Shown here: piece by piece, positions 28,870 to 39,499 of the stretch
Layout: the number at the start of each line of letters is the position of its first letter
Position numbering within the stretch: position 1 is the first letter of the stretch
DNA from: Gracilaria gracilis
Lineage: Eukaryota; Rhodophyta; Florideophyceae; Gracilariales; Gracilariaceae
Direction of reading: 5' to 3'
DNA length: 64,000 bases
Assembly: GCA_030374805.1 (NCBI GenBank)
Contig: JARGSG010000225.1
Location: 124,001 to 188,000 of the forward strand
The notes under the pieces: generated by a model
Database searches by the model: none
Seen by the model: only the letters and a program-made list of their open reading frames with translations
What the model was told of the DNA's origin: nothing
Program-made: the position numbers and the translations under genes

Positions 28870-30900
28870 TCAAGACACTACCTTAGCTGACTCGATTGTG
28901 GATGTAACGTGATTCTGCCGGTTGCGCCGTTTTTCTGAATTGAGAGCTCCTTCAGCGCGAACAACAGCATCATGTGTGTCAGGGCGCGTGTCTCGAAAGT
29001 GGTCCTTGTGGTGGTAGAAATAGAAGCAGTTGACGTGGAATCCGCTTTTGCACTGACTGCAGGAAAAATTTGTGTACCCCCTGTGCCTTGTGGAAGAAAG
29101 GTTTTTGCACAGAACGCATCGTACGTTTTTCCGGCCTTCTGTTTCTAACAGCATGTGTGGTTCACTTGTAGAAAGGCTACTGATCCGTTGGTTTGTGTTT
29201 GTGGTGCCTGGCTGTGATATCAAATCCAGAGTCGCTCTCTGTTTATTGTAAGAATCATATTCTGCTACAAGTTGCAGTATGATTCTGTGCTTCATTGTGA
29301 CCACGTCGATTACAGGCTCCCCTGTCGGAAATATTGCTTTCAGAAGAGCGTAAGCGTTTAGAATGCAGGCGTCAAGAACAAATGTTAGAATGCTCATAGG
29401 GACTCTTTTCTCCCTTCTGAGAGTGGCAGCAGTGGACCGGAACTGGTCAAACCGGTCGACGCCATTCATGAACAAATTGTAGGATACTATGATTGACGGA
29501 ACTTGCAAAATGGTTCGCGTAAAGGACTCTGTGCCTATCCAACGTTTCAGAGGGGCCAGGCCGTGCACGCAGGAGACAGCATGATTATCTGCTTTGTATA
29601 TGCGAAGATAGGGAGTATCTGCAAGATCGTTAGTGTAAAATGTAACCACTGTACGGTCTTTGAATACCACAAAACCCGTTCTCTCTACAACCTGAGGTGG
29701 ATCTGAATCTCGCTTGCTTTTGTGATAAACCTGTAGCAATCTCCACTCCCCTCTCTCAGCGTGCTTCATGCTCTCTATTGCTTCCTTCAGCGCCGGCCGG
29801 TTCATACCATCCACATTATTGAAGCGGACAGTCCCTAAAACTTTACACTCACCATCACTGAGCGCATTCAATTGCCGTGCCATAACGTGACGGGTATAAA
29901 AATTATCCATCACCATCAACCTACGCTCTCTTGGAGTAGGACGCAACTGCGTCTGGTGCGCCATCTGCGTACACCATAGAGCGCTGGCTGTAGACTTCGC
30001 TACCAGTTTTCCATCGATTTTGCGTTCTACAGCCCCTCGCAAACTGCGAAACACAGTCGTATATCTTTCAACTGGAGTCTGACCAGATTTGTTACCAGAC
30101 CCATTATCTTCAAAGCTGTGTAGGTACGCGTGCGACCATCCCACAACGGCATAAAACCGTATTCCAAACTTCACTGGTTTAGACTTCATATACGATCGGA
30201 CAGCGGTTCTGCCTTTACAACGTATATTATTTTCATCAAGTGAGCTCACGCCGACGGGGACAGCGAGTGTTGCAGAATTACCGGCGAAGTGTTCCAAAAT
30301 TTGTCGGCTATGCCACAACGGATCTCGTGCAGCAATATCTGCTTCATAGCTTGAATACAGCCGTAGTGCGGCTCGTATATTCAAGAAAAGGTCTCTGCTC
30401 ATTACTTTCTTGAAGAGAGGGATATGAAGGAGCTCTGATGTGCTCCAAAAACCTCGCAACTTATTCATGCGATGTAGAGAGGTTGCGAGTTCGAGACCAA
30501 GGTAGGCCAGCATCTCGTCCATTCGCAATGGCTTGGTTTTTTTGCCTCGTCTCTGGAGCCCATTGCTAGTCCACAATCGCATGCCGGAAAGAAAGGAACC
30601 ATTCAAGAACAACTGAAATAGGCCAAGCTCCTTTCGATGGCCATATGCTCTCTGTATCATCTGCTTTTTTGCCAGAAACAGTCCACTTGATGCCTTCCAG
30701 CGTCCGCAGTACGGAACGGTTTCGTACAAAGTTTTTTCTTCACTACAACCAATAGCTGACACAATAAATTCTTCGTGGTCTTCGTCGTTGCTGCTGGACT
30801 GTCCTGCAATGTAGAAGTTACATTCAGGATCATGTACTTCATTTACGTCGACCTCGAGCTCTGGAAGGAGGTATTGAAGTGGGCTTGATTGGGTCGCCAT
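28870..30900 (-). CDS. PB-A piggyBac transposase, intact
   Basis: A complete 676-residue frame from ATG 30900. The DDE domain (DDE_Tnp_1_7 family) has its three catalytic aspartates in recognisable contexts: SSLDENNIRCKGRT (D222), VMDNFYTRHVMARQL (D332) and NLFMNGVDRFDQFR (D482). An acidic N-terminal segment precedes it. Near residues 594-632 is a zinc-binding cysteine/histidine cluster (RCVLCKN, then FSCSQCKSGFHVNCFYFYHH), as in piggyBac C-terminal DNA-binding domains. With both TIRs and TTAA sites present, PB-A's transposase could still be active even though the element is split by gypsy-1. Confidence 0.92.
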   Translation of the reverse strand: MATQSSPLQYLLPELEVDVNEVHDPECNFYIAGQSSSNDEDHEEFIVSAIGCSEEKTLYETVPYCGRWKASSGLFLAKKQMIQRAYGHRKELGLFQLFLNGSFLSGMRLWTSNGLQRRGKKTKPLRMDEMLAYLGLELATSLHRMNKLRGFWSTSELLHIPLFKKVMSRDLFLNIRAALRLYSSYEADIAARDPLWHSRQILEHFAGNSATLAVPVGVSSLDENNIRCKGRTAVRSYMKSKPVKFGIRFYAVVGWSHAYLHSFEDNGSGNKSGQTPVERYTTVFRSLRGAVERKIDGKLVAKSTASALWCTQMAHQTQLRPTPRERRLMVMDNFYTRHVMARQLNALSDGECKVLGTVRFNNVDGMNRPALKEAIESMKHAERGEWRLLQVYHKSKRDSDPPQVVERTGFVVFKDRTVVTFYTNDLADTPYLRIYKADNHAVSCVHGLAPLKRWIGTESFTRTILQVPSIIVSYNLFMNGVDRFDQFRSTAATLRREKRVPMSILTFVLDACILNAYALLKAIFPTGEPVIDVVTMKHRIILQLVAEYDSYNKQRATLDLISQPGTTNTNQRISSLSTSEPHMLLETEGRKNVRCVLCKNLSSTRHRGYTNFSCSQCKSGFHVNCFYFYHHKDHFRDTRPDTHDAVVRAEGALNSEKRRNRQNHVTSTIESAKVVS

Positions 30901-31290
30901 GAAGCTGTGACGCGAACCGTGGAAGAATTGTGGCCATCACGTTTCGCGGGTTCTTGTGCGCTTTGCAGTCGGCAGTGCAATTCCAAAGTAGCGTTTGGAT
31001 ACACATGGTACAACAAGATTATACATGCATACTACAGATTATAGTTGAATGGAGCTTGCCTTTTGTAAGCAGTATTACCATTTGCGTGTTGTCCATTGGC
31101 TCAATTGTTTTTTATTGTCAATAAGAACCAATTGTTGTGCGATTCTCTTATGGCTACTATAGTATACATAACACAATCGGACACTTGGCTGCCTGATCAC
31201 CACCTTTTGAAGATCAGAACAGCCTTTTATCCAATAGTACGCACGGCTTATGGCTACTATTGTAGCCATAAGCAAACCGGTTCAAAAGGG
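30901..31290. other. PB-A right terminal region with palindromic blocks
   Basis: Transposase promoter side. Contains a half copy (31148) and a full copy (31248-31271) of the TTATGGCTAC inverted-repeat block and the terminal TTCAAAAGGG. Confidence 0.7.
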
Positions 31291-31294
31291 TTAA

Positions 31295-31606
31295 GTAGTA
31301 GTCTGTAAGGCAAAACCGCCAGTAATCACAGCTCAGTGGATAAGGTATCCTATTTGAACAAATTAAACCTACATTCAAACATCGCTGAGTTTACTAAAAC
31401 TCAAAAACTTTTTATTCACCAACTTGAACAACAGACAAAAAAGGTTACATCTGTTAAAGAGGCAGTTTTGTCCAATTGTAAACATTATCTGGCATGTTCT
31501 ATAACGCAGATTGAATTAGTAGGAGGCTTAAGACTGATGAACTCTTGCTGATAATGTTGTTTTTTATGTGTTTTTATTCAATATCAGCGCTTGTTTACTT
31601 CTATGT
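31295..31606. other. PB-B internal noncoding, 3' of its transposase
   Basis: The stretch between the PB-A insertion and the PB-B transposase stop. No gene is recognised. Confidence 0.4.
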
Positions 31607-34502
31607 TTACGTTGTTGTTGACAACAGATGTGCTTCAATTACTTTTTCAACACCGTGAAGTAACTCAATGTGGTTCTTAAAGCAGTCCTTTCCGGTACCA
31701 GTGTGACATAAGTACACTTCACATTTCAAAGATGTGTAGCATTCAGAACATAAAAACTTAGATCTCACATTCCCTTTGCACACATGGCATCTTCCTGGAT
31801 ATGAAAACTTCGTAATAATTCCATCCTTAGTTTTTCTCTTGGGATTAGTCTGTATAAAATGCACACCAGTTTCTGCAGGTTTCGGAGTATCATCTTTTAC
31901 TTCCATTTGTTCTTCATGTCGAGTCATCAAAGCGGTACGTGTAGTGCAACGCCAGAAACGGAAGGACACCACGAAGACGTCCAAGATCTTCCTGTGTAGG
32001 AGGGTAGTCAGAAGACAGAGCCTCTCTGGCAAGGTAAGACGAAGTCGGGCGTAAGCCGAGGCCAAGCCCTCACGACGGGCGTAGAGAGTTGAGCAACGAT
32101 CGGTGTTGGCACCACGTGTGTGGGTGAACGGGTCCTCGAGAGAGGCACGAGTCCACGGAAGTGGGAAAAGAGAAAAGGGAATCCGCGAGAGCGGGGGATG
32201 GAGAGAAGGAAAAGGAGGACAGGGCAAAAAGGCTACGGTAAACACCGGGGTTATCCCTGTACAGGGTAGAACGCGACAAAAGCGGAAAACACTCCCACGA
32301 ATGGGTCCTGTTAGGTGACGCAGGGAGGATGCACTACCCGTAGGCAACAGAGCCTCTCTCCTGGGAGGAGTCGATGACCGCCGAAGGCGAAGAAGTATAG
32401 AGCCAACCCTGTTTGCCGGAACTTTACTGTGCATGGCGGCGAGGTCGCTGCCATGCTAAGTAGCGAGCTCGGGCCAACAATTAATTAAATAAACTAACTA
32501 AATTAGGCCCACGCACAGTGGTAATTACCCACGCGCCATGGCACCCGTCCCACGTGTACGTGGCCATCCTCCTGGCTCAACCGTGTCCCTCGTGTCCTTC
32601 CCACTACAGTGGTTGTTAATATCCATATACTCCTACTGAAAGCACCCGTCCGACATGTCGGAATATGACTAAGTAGTAAAGAACCTCCATCAGAGGGCGT
32701 TGCATTACAGTCCGGTCCCACGTATTAGTGATAAGCTCGTCGTCCAGCTTCGAATAGAAGTTATCCGGAGATAATAACTTTCGCATACCATTACCAGCCT
32801 TGTATAGCATCCATGCATCAACCATACAAATGGATAATAAAGATGAATTCACACGGAACGACCAATCTTTGGCCTCGATTTTGTTCTCCAGTGCTAGATA
32901 ATCTTGGCGGCATCTGTTGTGTCTGTCAATCATTGAACATGTTTTTTAGTATTCCTCACAAACCTCTGGTATCGGTACTTCAAGCTCAACTTTTCTTGAA
33001 ACATTTCCCTGTCTTCTCCATCTTTGTTGGATAATTGGGTTTCCAGGGTTCACAGTGTTGCATGTTGATATAAAATACATCCTTTCCCTATCGACCCACA
33101 TTACCGCCATGAGATCCGTATTCAAACCGTTCCCCTTCGAAACCATTGAAACAAAATCTCCACGATTCTCTAAAGTCTTCTCTGATAAATGCTTCATAGG
33201 ATATTGACGCCTTGCATTCTTGATAACCCCAGTAAAGCGCAGTCCTTTTTCCAAAAGTGCATTAGCTGTTTTCACAGATGCAAAAAAAATTCTGCACAGA
33301 CATGGCGTCCAGACCCAAACCACGGCTGGACTAATCGAAGTAAAATCGCAGTTCCATGAGTATGTTCTGTATCACAATCTTGATCAGGGGCTTCAGATTC
33401 CATATTGAGCTCAATATTTAGCATGATACTACTTCTTCCGCAGCAAACGGTTTTCATTTCCAAACCATTTTCTGGTTTTCGATCCAGCGCCGTATAATGC
33501 GAGAGCCCTACATCAATCCAGTCTCCCCCAAGGCCATACCAGCGTGACATACTCTCATCAACGCATAAAGCATGTGAAAATGTCACGAAAGAACGGCGGT
33601 GATCATTGATGGCTTTCATGAAATCAGTGACTAAATTGCAGCGAGCCGTGCCATAATCTTTTTGAGCAGCGTTACCCCTGAAACAAATACAACGCCTTAG
33701 AGTTTCAAACCTATTTCGTGACATTGGTTCACCAATCACAGGCTGAGATATATACCTCGATGCTGGTTTTGAACCCCAAAGATCTCTTCTATTGGAAAAC
33801 TCGAGCCTGCTTATTAAAAGCATCACGCCAAAAACTCTAAAAGCTCTTCACCACTCGTCGAAGACGCGCCATCATTTTCCAAGTTCTTGTTTGTCTTCTC
33901 CACAATAGTCTTTAGATGACCAATGGGAAACATCCATAGAAAATAGTCAATAAATGTCATCGTACTCGGGCAATGACGTGGTGAGGTAAAATCTCAGGCC
34001 GGGCCAACAACTTTTCACGGCTGCAATTGATGCATCCATTGATAGGGCTACAAATTGGCTCCGTGTTCCACGCACGATCATGCACAGTCACTGACTGGTC
34101 GGAAGGGAATGCTGGTGATACGGGATCGGCCTCCTGCAATTTTTGCACCTGTGCTCCTTCATTCGGCTGATTGTCAACATTTTCGGCCGTTAACGGTTGT
34201 AAAACTGCTCTGTCAACATTATCAGTTTGTGGACTGTTAAGGAGACCATCACCCACCTTTACACTGCAAAGAGGAAGAGTACACTCTTTTTGGCGGTTTG
34301 GAAGATCAAACAGAATAGTGAGAAATGTGCAGTTTCGGCTGTTGACAAGTCGAATGTCAACTTTTGTCACTGTTCCGGGAACAGTTTTCGACTTCCAAAG
34401 AGATCGAAAGTAGCGTTTGCTTTCCGACTCACAAACTACAAGGCGGGCACGACTGTGGACTTTGTTCCCTGCTGTACGACGAGGGTCTGTTGACGGGGCC
34501 AT
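31607..34502 (-). pseudogene. PB-B piggyBac-like transposase, frameshifted and split by a solo LTR
   Basis: Starts at ATG 34502 with an N-terminal domain (KRYFRSLWKSKTVPGTVTKV) shared with PB-C. Pieces in order: 34502-33957; a catalytic part with HALCVDESMSRWYGLGGDW near 33590 and KGLRFTGVIKNARRQYPMKH near 33215; VDRERMYFI near 33085; IDRHNRCRQDYLALENKIEA then KDWSFRVN near 32930-32860; and, after the solo LTR (31940-32709), a C-terminal zinc cluster CHVCKGNVRSKFLCSECYTS near 31750. A one-base deletion shifts the frame near 33838, another shift lies near 33300, and a stop follows 33957. It is dead. The DES...DRHNRCRQD style is a piggyBac-like lineage different from PB-A. Confidence 0.82.
31940..32709 (-). 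repeat. Solo LTR of the gypsy-2 family
   Basis: 770 bp in minus orientation, ends TGTAATGCAACGCC ... GGCGTTGCACTACA read along its own strand. Near-identical flanks GTACG (31935-31939) and GTCCG (32710-32714) are a 5-bp target duplication with one change. It aligns along its length with the right LTR of gypsy-2 (57279-58034) and splits the PB-B transposase frame. Confidence 0.88.
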
Positions 34503-34706
34503 TGTATACAGATTGTGTTGACGTTTGTGAAAGAATGCTCCATCTTGGTTGCTGTGTACATGTGATGGGCGACTTTGGTTAGCGCCATCAAAGGGGGGAC
34601 GACGGAGGTGAGGACGAAGTGTTTTTTTTGAAAAAGTGAAAACTTTTATTCAAAATTTATGTGAGTGAGAACTGACCTCATATGAGGCCAGTTGTTAAAT
34701 AGACAC
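34503..34706. other. PB-B right terminus
   Basis: Long inverted counterpart of 17191-17330, with the perfect 12-mer palindrome CCTCATATGAGG at 34676-34687. Ends ...TTAAATAGACAC and directly adjoins the PB-C start GTGTCTAC at 34709. Confidence 0.75.
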
Positions 34707-35253
34707 TTGTGTCTACCTGAACAAGCAATGTACTCATATGAGTATGTGTAATTTGACTGTTTTGTATTAGATATATTTAAATAAATTAATGATTCAGATC
34801 ATCTACAAATATAGTTGTCTAACTAGAAAGTAGAACATCTCTGTGACTCTCTGGCCACATGTGAAATGTGAAACAAATTGTGAGTTCAACTCGCTGCACT
34901 CAACAAAAGGGAAAACACTTCTTCAAGAAGGTCCACGACTCTAAAAAAGTTCCTATCCTAGTGAGCTTCAATGCATACACTAAAACATGAAAACAGTACG
35001 GTGGCATTTCATATAATAGATACTATGCAATAGAGAGGGTAAACTAGTTTAGCAAGTTAGGTGACGCAAATAAGAAACGTAGACGGCTATACTTGAAAAC
35101 CATTTTTTGAATTTACTTTTACGACCTGACAAAATCTGTCAGAGAGAGCTTTATATTTAATGCCACTAATGATCACTATAGTGATCATTAAGGAAATTAC
35201 GCTTTTTCACTTTTTTGGCCGTTGATCACTATGGTGATCAATAGAACCTAAAA

Positions 35254-35844
35254 ATGGGCCTGGTTGAAAGTTCTTTGGCGCTCACAATCCGCGTAAAACT
35301 ACGGTTTTCTGATTCAATTTTAGATGCACAATCTCTTCCGAAGACCCCAGGTTTTCAAGATCTGAAATCCGTTGAGATTCGGCTGAGATACCGCTGTTTT
35401 CACGCCAACTGCACTTTCATGGCAAACGATTTTCAAACCCATGCCCAAAGCGATGCCAATCCCGTACAAAACACATCTGAAGATGCAGTCACTGCTCCTC
35501 CAAATCAGTTAGAAATACATCAGGGTGCTAATGGAGGAGGAACTCCAATGTCTCTTCACAATATCGTATCAATATTTGGTGCGGATCAGGCAAATACAAA
35601 TCGTGGTCGCGGTCGGGGGCGAGTAAGAAGAAGTCGCTTAAGCATCTTTGCAAATACTAGTAGGGGGAGAATTTTATCACGTGGTCGCGGACGTGGAAGA
35701 ACAAGTTTTAATACTAATGAAGCTAGCCAAGGTTGGACTACTACTAATACAGAATGCAACAAAGAGGTTCTAGAAAAAGAGTTTCCGGCAAAGGTAATTC
35801 AGCATAGAGCGCAAGTGTTTGCTCCACTGCAGTGCAGAAAATAA
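35254..35844 (+). pseudogene. PB-D N-terminal RG-rich region
   Basis: A 196-residue frame from ATG 35254. The first 70 residues include two cysteines (RCFHANC), followed by a linker and an Arg-Gly-rich stretch (NRGRGRGRVRRSR, SRGRGRGRT) that would bind nucleic acid. It ends where the transposase frame begins in another phase (overlap 35819-35844), so it is probably the N-terminus of one larger protein separated by a frameshift. Confidence 0.5.
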
Positions 35845-37076
35845 AACTAGAGTGCGAAGTGAGGGCATTTCTCCTACGAGATCTGGATTTTTGGTGTTGT
35901 TGGTTAACGGTTTTTTGAGGCAACTGGTTGAGTGGATGAACGAGCTAATCAGACTAAAGAAAATTGCCGTGAACGCCATCAGTCTTGCAGACATGTACCG
36001 GTATGTAGCGGTGCTTTTGTTGTCACGTACAACTGGCTTTAGATTTGAGAAGGGCATCACCGTGTTTCGACAGGCAGGAAACATTGCCCCCTGTCTGGAA
36101 AGAATAAGGTTTATTGCTGACAACATTTTAGCCTACTCCGAAACTGGTAGAGGGGCAGACGGTGGTACGCAGTGGAATGCTCAGAAAGATCAAACAAGGC
36201 AGTTGTCTGAATTTGATAACCTTGCTTTCAGAGACACCAGAAAAGTATTCTTTTCTTCTTGGAACCTTCTCGTCACTCTAAATGACGATTTATACGGTAC
36301 TCGGGCATCGGATATTCAAGTAAAAATGCTCAGCTCACGTAAGGCGGACCGAGAGGGTCACCCCGCAGATGCTGTTGCTGACGCTCTCTTTCGAATCGTA
36401 CTAGCCTTACGCTTTCGCCGGAGAGGTGCACCACAAACGCAGTCCGTTAAAAATTTGGTAATGACGCTAATGGATGGGCGTGGTGAGGAGGCTTTGAATG
36501 GGTGTATCGTAACCTCCGACCGTGGCTACGGCAAGCAGCCATTTATTGAGATTATGCTTGAGCATGGCTTTGGCTCTGTCTTCGTGATGCCAGATCATCC
36601 CCTTCGTGTGCACCCGTTTGTGGCACTTTCCTATCTTAACCCAGCGCGGGATGATTTAGAGGAAGACGCTGTAGCAAGCTACAGGCATACAGGGCACAGA
36701 AAGGAAGCCATTTCTGAAGGTACACCGTCTGCTTCGAGGAATACTGATGCAATTATGACAGAGAATTTTCCCGCTCCAGGTGCAGCTGAAAATAGAACTG
36801 CAGATATTTTTAGTCGGCGACAACCGCATCCGTACAGTACGACAGGAGAAGGGCCTTTGTCATTGATGACAAGCCGAGCCTTGGACCTGAGGCTTTCTTT
36901 GCCATCAGGATGCTAGGCTCCCTGGGCACAAGGGTGGGACAGAAGAAGGTGACGGCAATTGCCGCTCGCGAGAATGGAACCGATAAGTTCCCGAAGGTTT
37001 TGCGGTTTATGTATAAAGTACTGGTGTACAGGAGAGTTTGAAGAGTTAGATTGCTGTCCTAAAAACAAACGTGATC
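35845..37076 (+). pseudogene. PB-D DDE-like transposase core
   Basis: A frame running to 36916 includes SLADMYRYVAVLLLSRTTGF, NDDLYGTRASDIQVKML, ADREGHPADAVADALFR, then GCIVTSDRGYGKQPFIE and VMPDHPLRVHPFVALSYLN. The phase changes near 36850, after which another frame supplies AFVIDDKPSLGPEAFFAI and TAIAARENGTDKFPKVLRFM. Acidic positions NDD, SDRGYGK and IDD are good candidates for the DDE triad. I infer a piggyBac-related transposase from the TTAA-like target and the C-terminal cysteine cluster; the exact superfamily is uncertain. Confidence 0.6.
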
Positions 37077-38072
37077 ATGGGCAACGCTTTGTTTAGGAAT
37101 AGCCCAGGCGAGGAGCACGGAGCTCTAACTCTGAAACGTACTACTGAAAAACTCATTTCCGAGCATTGTGAAATCCTCACACTTGGAGAACGATGCGCAG
37201 ACTGGTGTGTACCCCGACAGTTTAGAGTAACTGGCACCAATGCGCGAAGTGTGCTCATGAGCAGTGACATTGTGCTTTCAGCACTGGGTCTGCCATCGAT
37301 TCAATCCAATGGCGAAAGAACGACTGAAGATTGGTTTTACTTGTTCTGTTGGAGCTGGTTCAGTTCAAAAGTATCTACGGAAGCTATGATGAGGAGTACC
37401 GCTAACGAGAATGCTGTTATAGGGTCTCTGAAATCGATGAATTGTGTTGAGGCTGTCTTCGAAGTGGGCATGCTTGCTCTTAAGAATTGCCCTTATCTTG
37501 CTTGCTCCCCTGACGCAATTGCAATAATTGACATTCAGTCCTTTGGGCAGTGGTCCGAAAATGAAGAGGCAGTGCTCCCTGGTCATCACGGAGTTTGTGT
37601 GGTAGCATCCGTAGAGATTAAGGCGCGTGTAGCCTCGTCAAGCGTAGGAGAAGCCCTGAACCTAGCAATGACGGATATTGTATTCTGTGAAGTGGGTGAT
37701 GACTGCTTTAGAAAGTATGTTCCGAAGGAACACATGACTCAAGTATTGCACCAACTACTGGTACTTGGTTTAAGATTTGCAGTTTATGTGGCAGCCGCTA
37801 AAAGCGGTTTCCTATATACAGTGGTCGGAAAATGTTCTGCAGCAGTTTTACAGCTCTGCCGAGACGAGCTGGCGACGATAACGGCCCCTGCAATTCAGTG
37901 GGCTTACGAAACCGTCAACGTGATTCCAGAGTTTGTAAAACTGGACCAACGAGAGCTCGTACGTAGTAGACTTGCGTTTTGGAAGGTGGTGCAAAGACAT
38001 GTCTATGAAAATGGACCTTTTGTACCTCTGAAGCTTTTCAAGCATGCAGCACTACGTTTTCTTTCGAAGTAA
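37077..38072 (+). pseudogene. PB-D PD-(D/E)XK nuclease domain (YqaJ-like)
   Basis: A 331-residue frame from ATG 37077 with the layout of the lambda-exonuclease/YqaJ fold: SWFSSKVSTEAMM, then NENAVIGSL (the conserved N-terminal Glu), CPYLACSPDAIAII (catalytic Asp after SP) and VVASVEIKARVASSS (the E-x-K pair). Downstream HMTQVLHQLLVLGLRFAVYV and PLKLFKHAALRFLSK complete the domain. The catalytic D and ExK are intact. It follows the transposase in order, in a different phase, so it probably was part of the same polyprotein. A nuclease joined to a cut-and-paste transposase is unusual. Confidence 0.68.
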
Positions 38073-38700
38073 AAAGCTGGAGTCGATGGAGCCACACAGC
38101 AGAGAGCTATACTTTGCAGTTCAATTTCCCATTTCAAATGGAAGCAGAAGATTGTCTCTCAAACAATCAAGGAGCTCGCTGTGAATTCTTTGTCCGGGTG
38201 GCGTATGTTTGAAAGACAAGATTTGCTCGAGTCTTCTCAGACTTTTAGATGTTTAGAGAGCTGCCTTAATTTGCTCAATAAGGTTCAGGCTACTGCGGAC
38301 TACATGTGTGACTTGTCGCAAGAGCTTCTAAGCCCTGCATCGACGCTGGAAGCTGCGGAAGGACAGAGTAGAGAACAGGAGGAAGAGGTTGTTGGTTAAG
38401 AAGAAGTCAAGCGTTTAATTGCGATCGCGTATAGTCGAAAAAGAAAACGGTTACACTTCTTCAATGGAACAGAAGGTACTGTTCCGACTTTCAGTTCGTG
38501 GACACAGCCCCAAACAGAGACAAATTTTATACTGCGCCTTGTGTGGACAGAACTGTTCTGGATGGAGAGGCCACAGAACATCGTACTACTGCCCAATGTG
38601 TGGGGTTAGATTGTGTGTCAGAATTTATTCTGGACTTAGGAAAAGCTGCTGGAGTTGTGTGGCACTCATCCAAAGTGTTACGACTACGAACTACTATTAA
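38073..38700 (+). pseudogene. PB-D C-terminal region with cysteine cluster
   Basis: Pieces in different frames: 38181-38399 (helical, acidic end EEEVVG) and 38419-38700 with YCALCGQNCSGWRGHRTSYY then CPMCGVRLCVRIYSGLRKSC. This C-x2-C ... R-x-S/T-x-Y-x-C-x2-C-x-V-x-LC pattern resembles the C-terminal zinc-binding domains of piggyBac transposases. Frames are broken between pieces. Confidence 0.55.
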
Positions 38701-39166
38701 TGTAACGAACATCTCAGATGAAGACGTTATCAATGAAGAAACCCATAACATGTGCAACATAGCGGGGAACGAGAGCCTACCTAACATTTCTTTGGGACGT
38801 GAGGTAGTTCAGAAAGATAGCGATAGTGGACCTATAAGTAGCAGGATACGTTCTCGGCGAGCGATTGCTATAGAAAAGTGGTTTGTAGATTGCTATTTGG
38901 TGTTGCATACCGAAATAAACGGTTGGTCTACTGATCAATATAGTGATCAAGAGGGGTTTTCAGGTCTTCTGCATCCTGTCTGGAGCCTCATGTTGAAGGG
39001 TTTGTCTTTCTGTCATCTGAGCATCTGTTGCAACAAAACTTCGTGTAGCGTTCATACAAAACCTCAGGAACACGATGGTGTACTGCATTAAGAGAACAGG
39101 TTGTGAGCGTCGAACTTCTGTGCTGCCAAAATCAATGATCAGTATAGTGATCAATAAAATCTGGCA

Positions 39167-39499
39167 TTAGGGATATAGATTACTACTACATGCTTGAAAA
39201 CTCCATAGCGTGTATGGTTTGCAAGTGTTTTTAAAAGCAGTTACGTCCCAGTTGACTGTGACATATCAAATCTTCCTTACCATTTTCTAAACATGTGGAA
39301 CAAAAACACTTAAATTTTTTTCACGCCTGCATATCTTGCATTAAGCTTGTTGAATGGATTTAGACACAGCTCCTTTATTCATTTTCCTCTTCTTATTGGT
39401 CACAAAAAAATGTGTACTGCAGCCGCTTCTATGAGTTGAACAGTATGAGAAGCACGATAGCTTTCGCAGGACGTTATGTACCAACTTGGTTCAAAGTTG
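39167..39499. other. AT-rich stretch between PB-D and the pogo-like relic
   Basis: No gene recognised. It should be PB-C internal DNA or the flank of the pogo-like relic; I could not find TIRs for the relic here. Confidence 0.35.

Larger units (their letters stand above)
17990..31290 (-). mobile_element. PB-A: piggyBac element with TTAA target sites
   Basis: Begins TTAA-CCCTTTTGAA (TTAA at 17986-17989) and ends TTCAAAAGGG-TTAA (TTAA at 31291-31294), a 10-bp TIR in the CCCTTT style of piggyBac with the expected TTAA duplication. Just inside both ends is the inverted-repeat block TTATGGCTAC-N4-GTAGCCATAA (18011-18034 and 31248-31271), plus a half copy at 31148. It carries an intact transposase on the minus strand and a second, plus-strand frame now split by gypsy-1. 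Without gypsy-1 it would be about 3.37 kb. Confidence 0.88.
17191..34706 (-). mobile_element. PB-B: piggyBac-like element, host of a three-level nest
   Basis: Defined by long inverted termini: 17191-17330 is the inverted counterpart of 34590-34706 (shared blocks GTCTATTT[A/C]ACAACTG, the palindrome CCTCATATGAGG or CCTCATAATATGAGG, TAAAAGTTTTCACTTTTTC, and CTTTGATGGCG). The transposase lies on the minus strand in the right part (31607-34502). The left part is separated from it by PB-A, which inserted at TTAA 17986-17989/31291-31294. Removing PB-A and the solo LTR gives an original length of about 3.4 kb. Exact ends are uncertain by a few bases. It abuts PB-C at 34707. Confidence 0.72.
35161..39166 (+). 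mobile_element. PB-D: 4.0-kb DNA transposon with transposase plus nuclease
   Basis: Ends TTAA-TGCCA (35157-35165) and TGGCA-TTAG (39162-39170), matching a TTAA-type target with one change. Subterminal palindromes TGATCACTATAGTGATCA occur at 35170-35187 (perfect 18-mer) and 35222-35241, with variants at 38932-38949 and 39136-39153 on the other side. Plus-strand coding pieces in different frames give an RG-rich N-terminus, a DDE-like transposase, a PD-(D/E)XK nuclease and a cysteine cluster. The element is disabled by frame changes. Confidence 0.75.
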
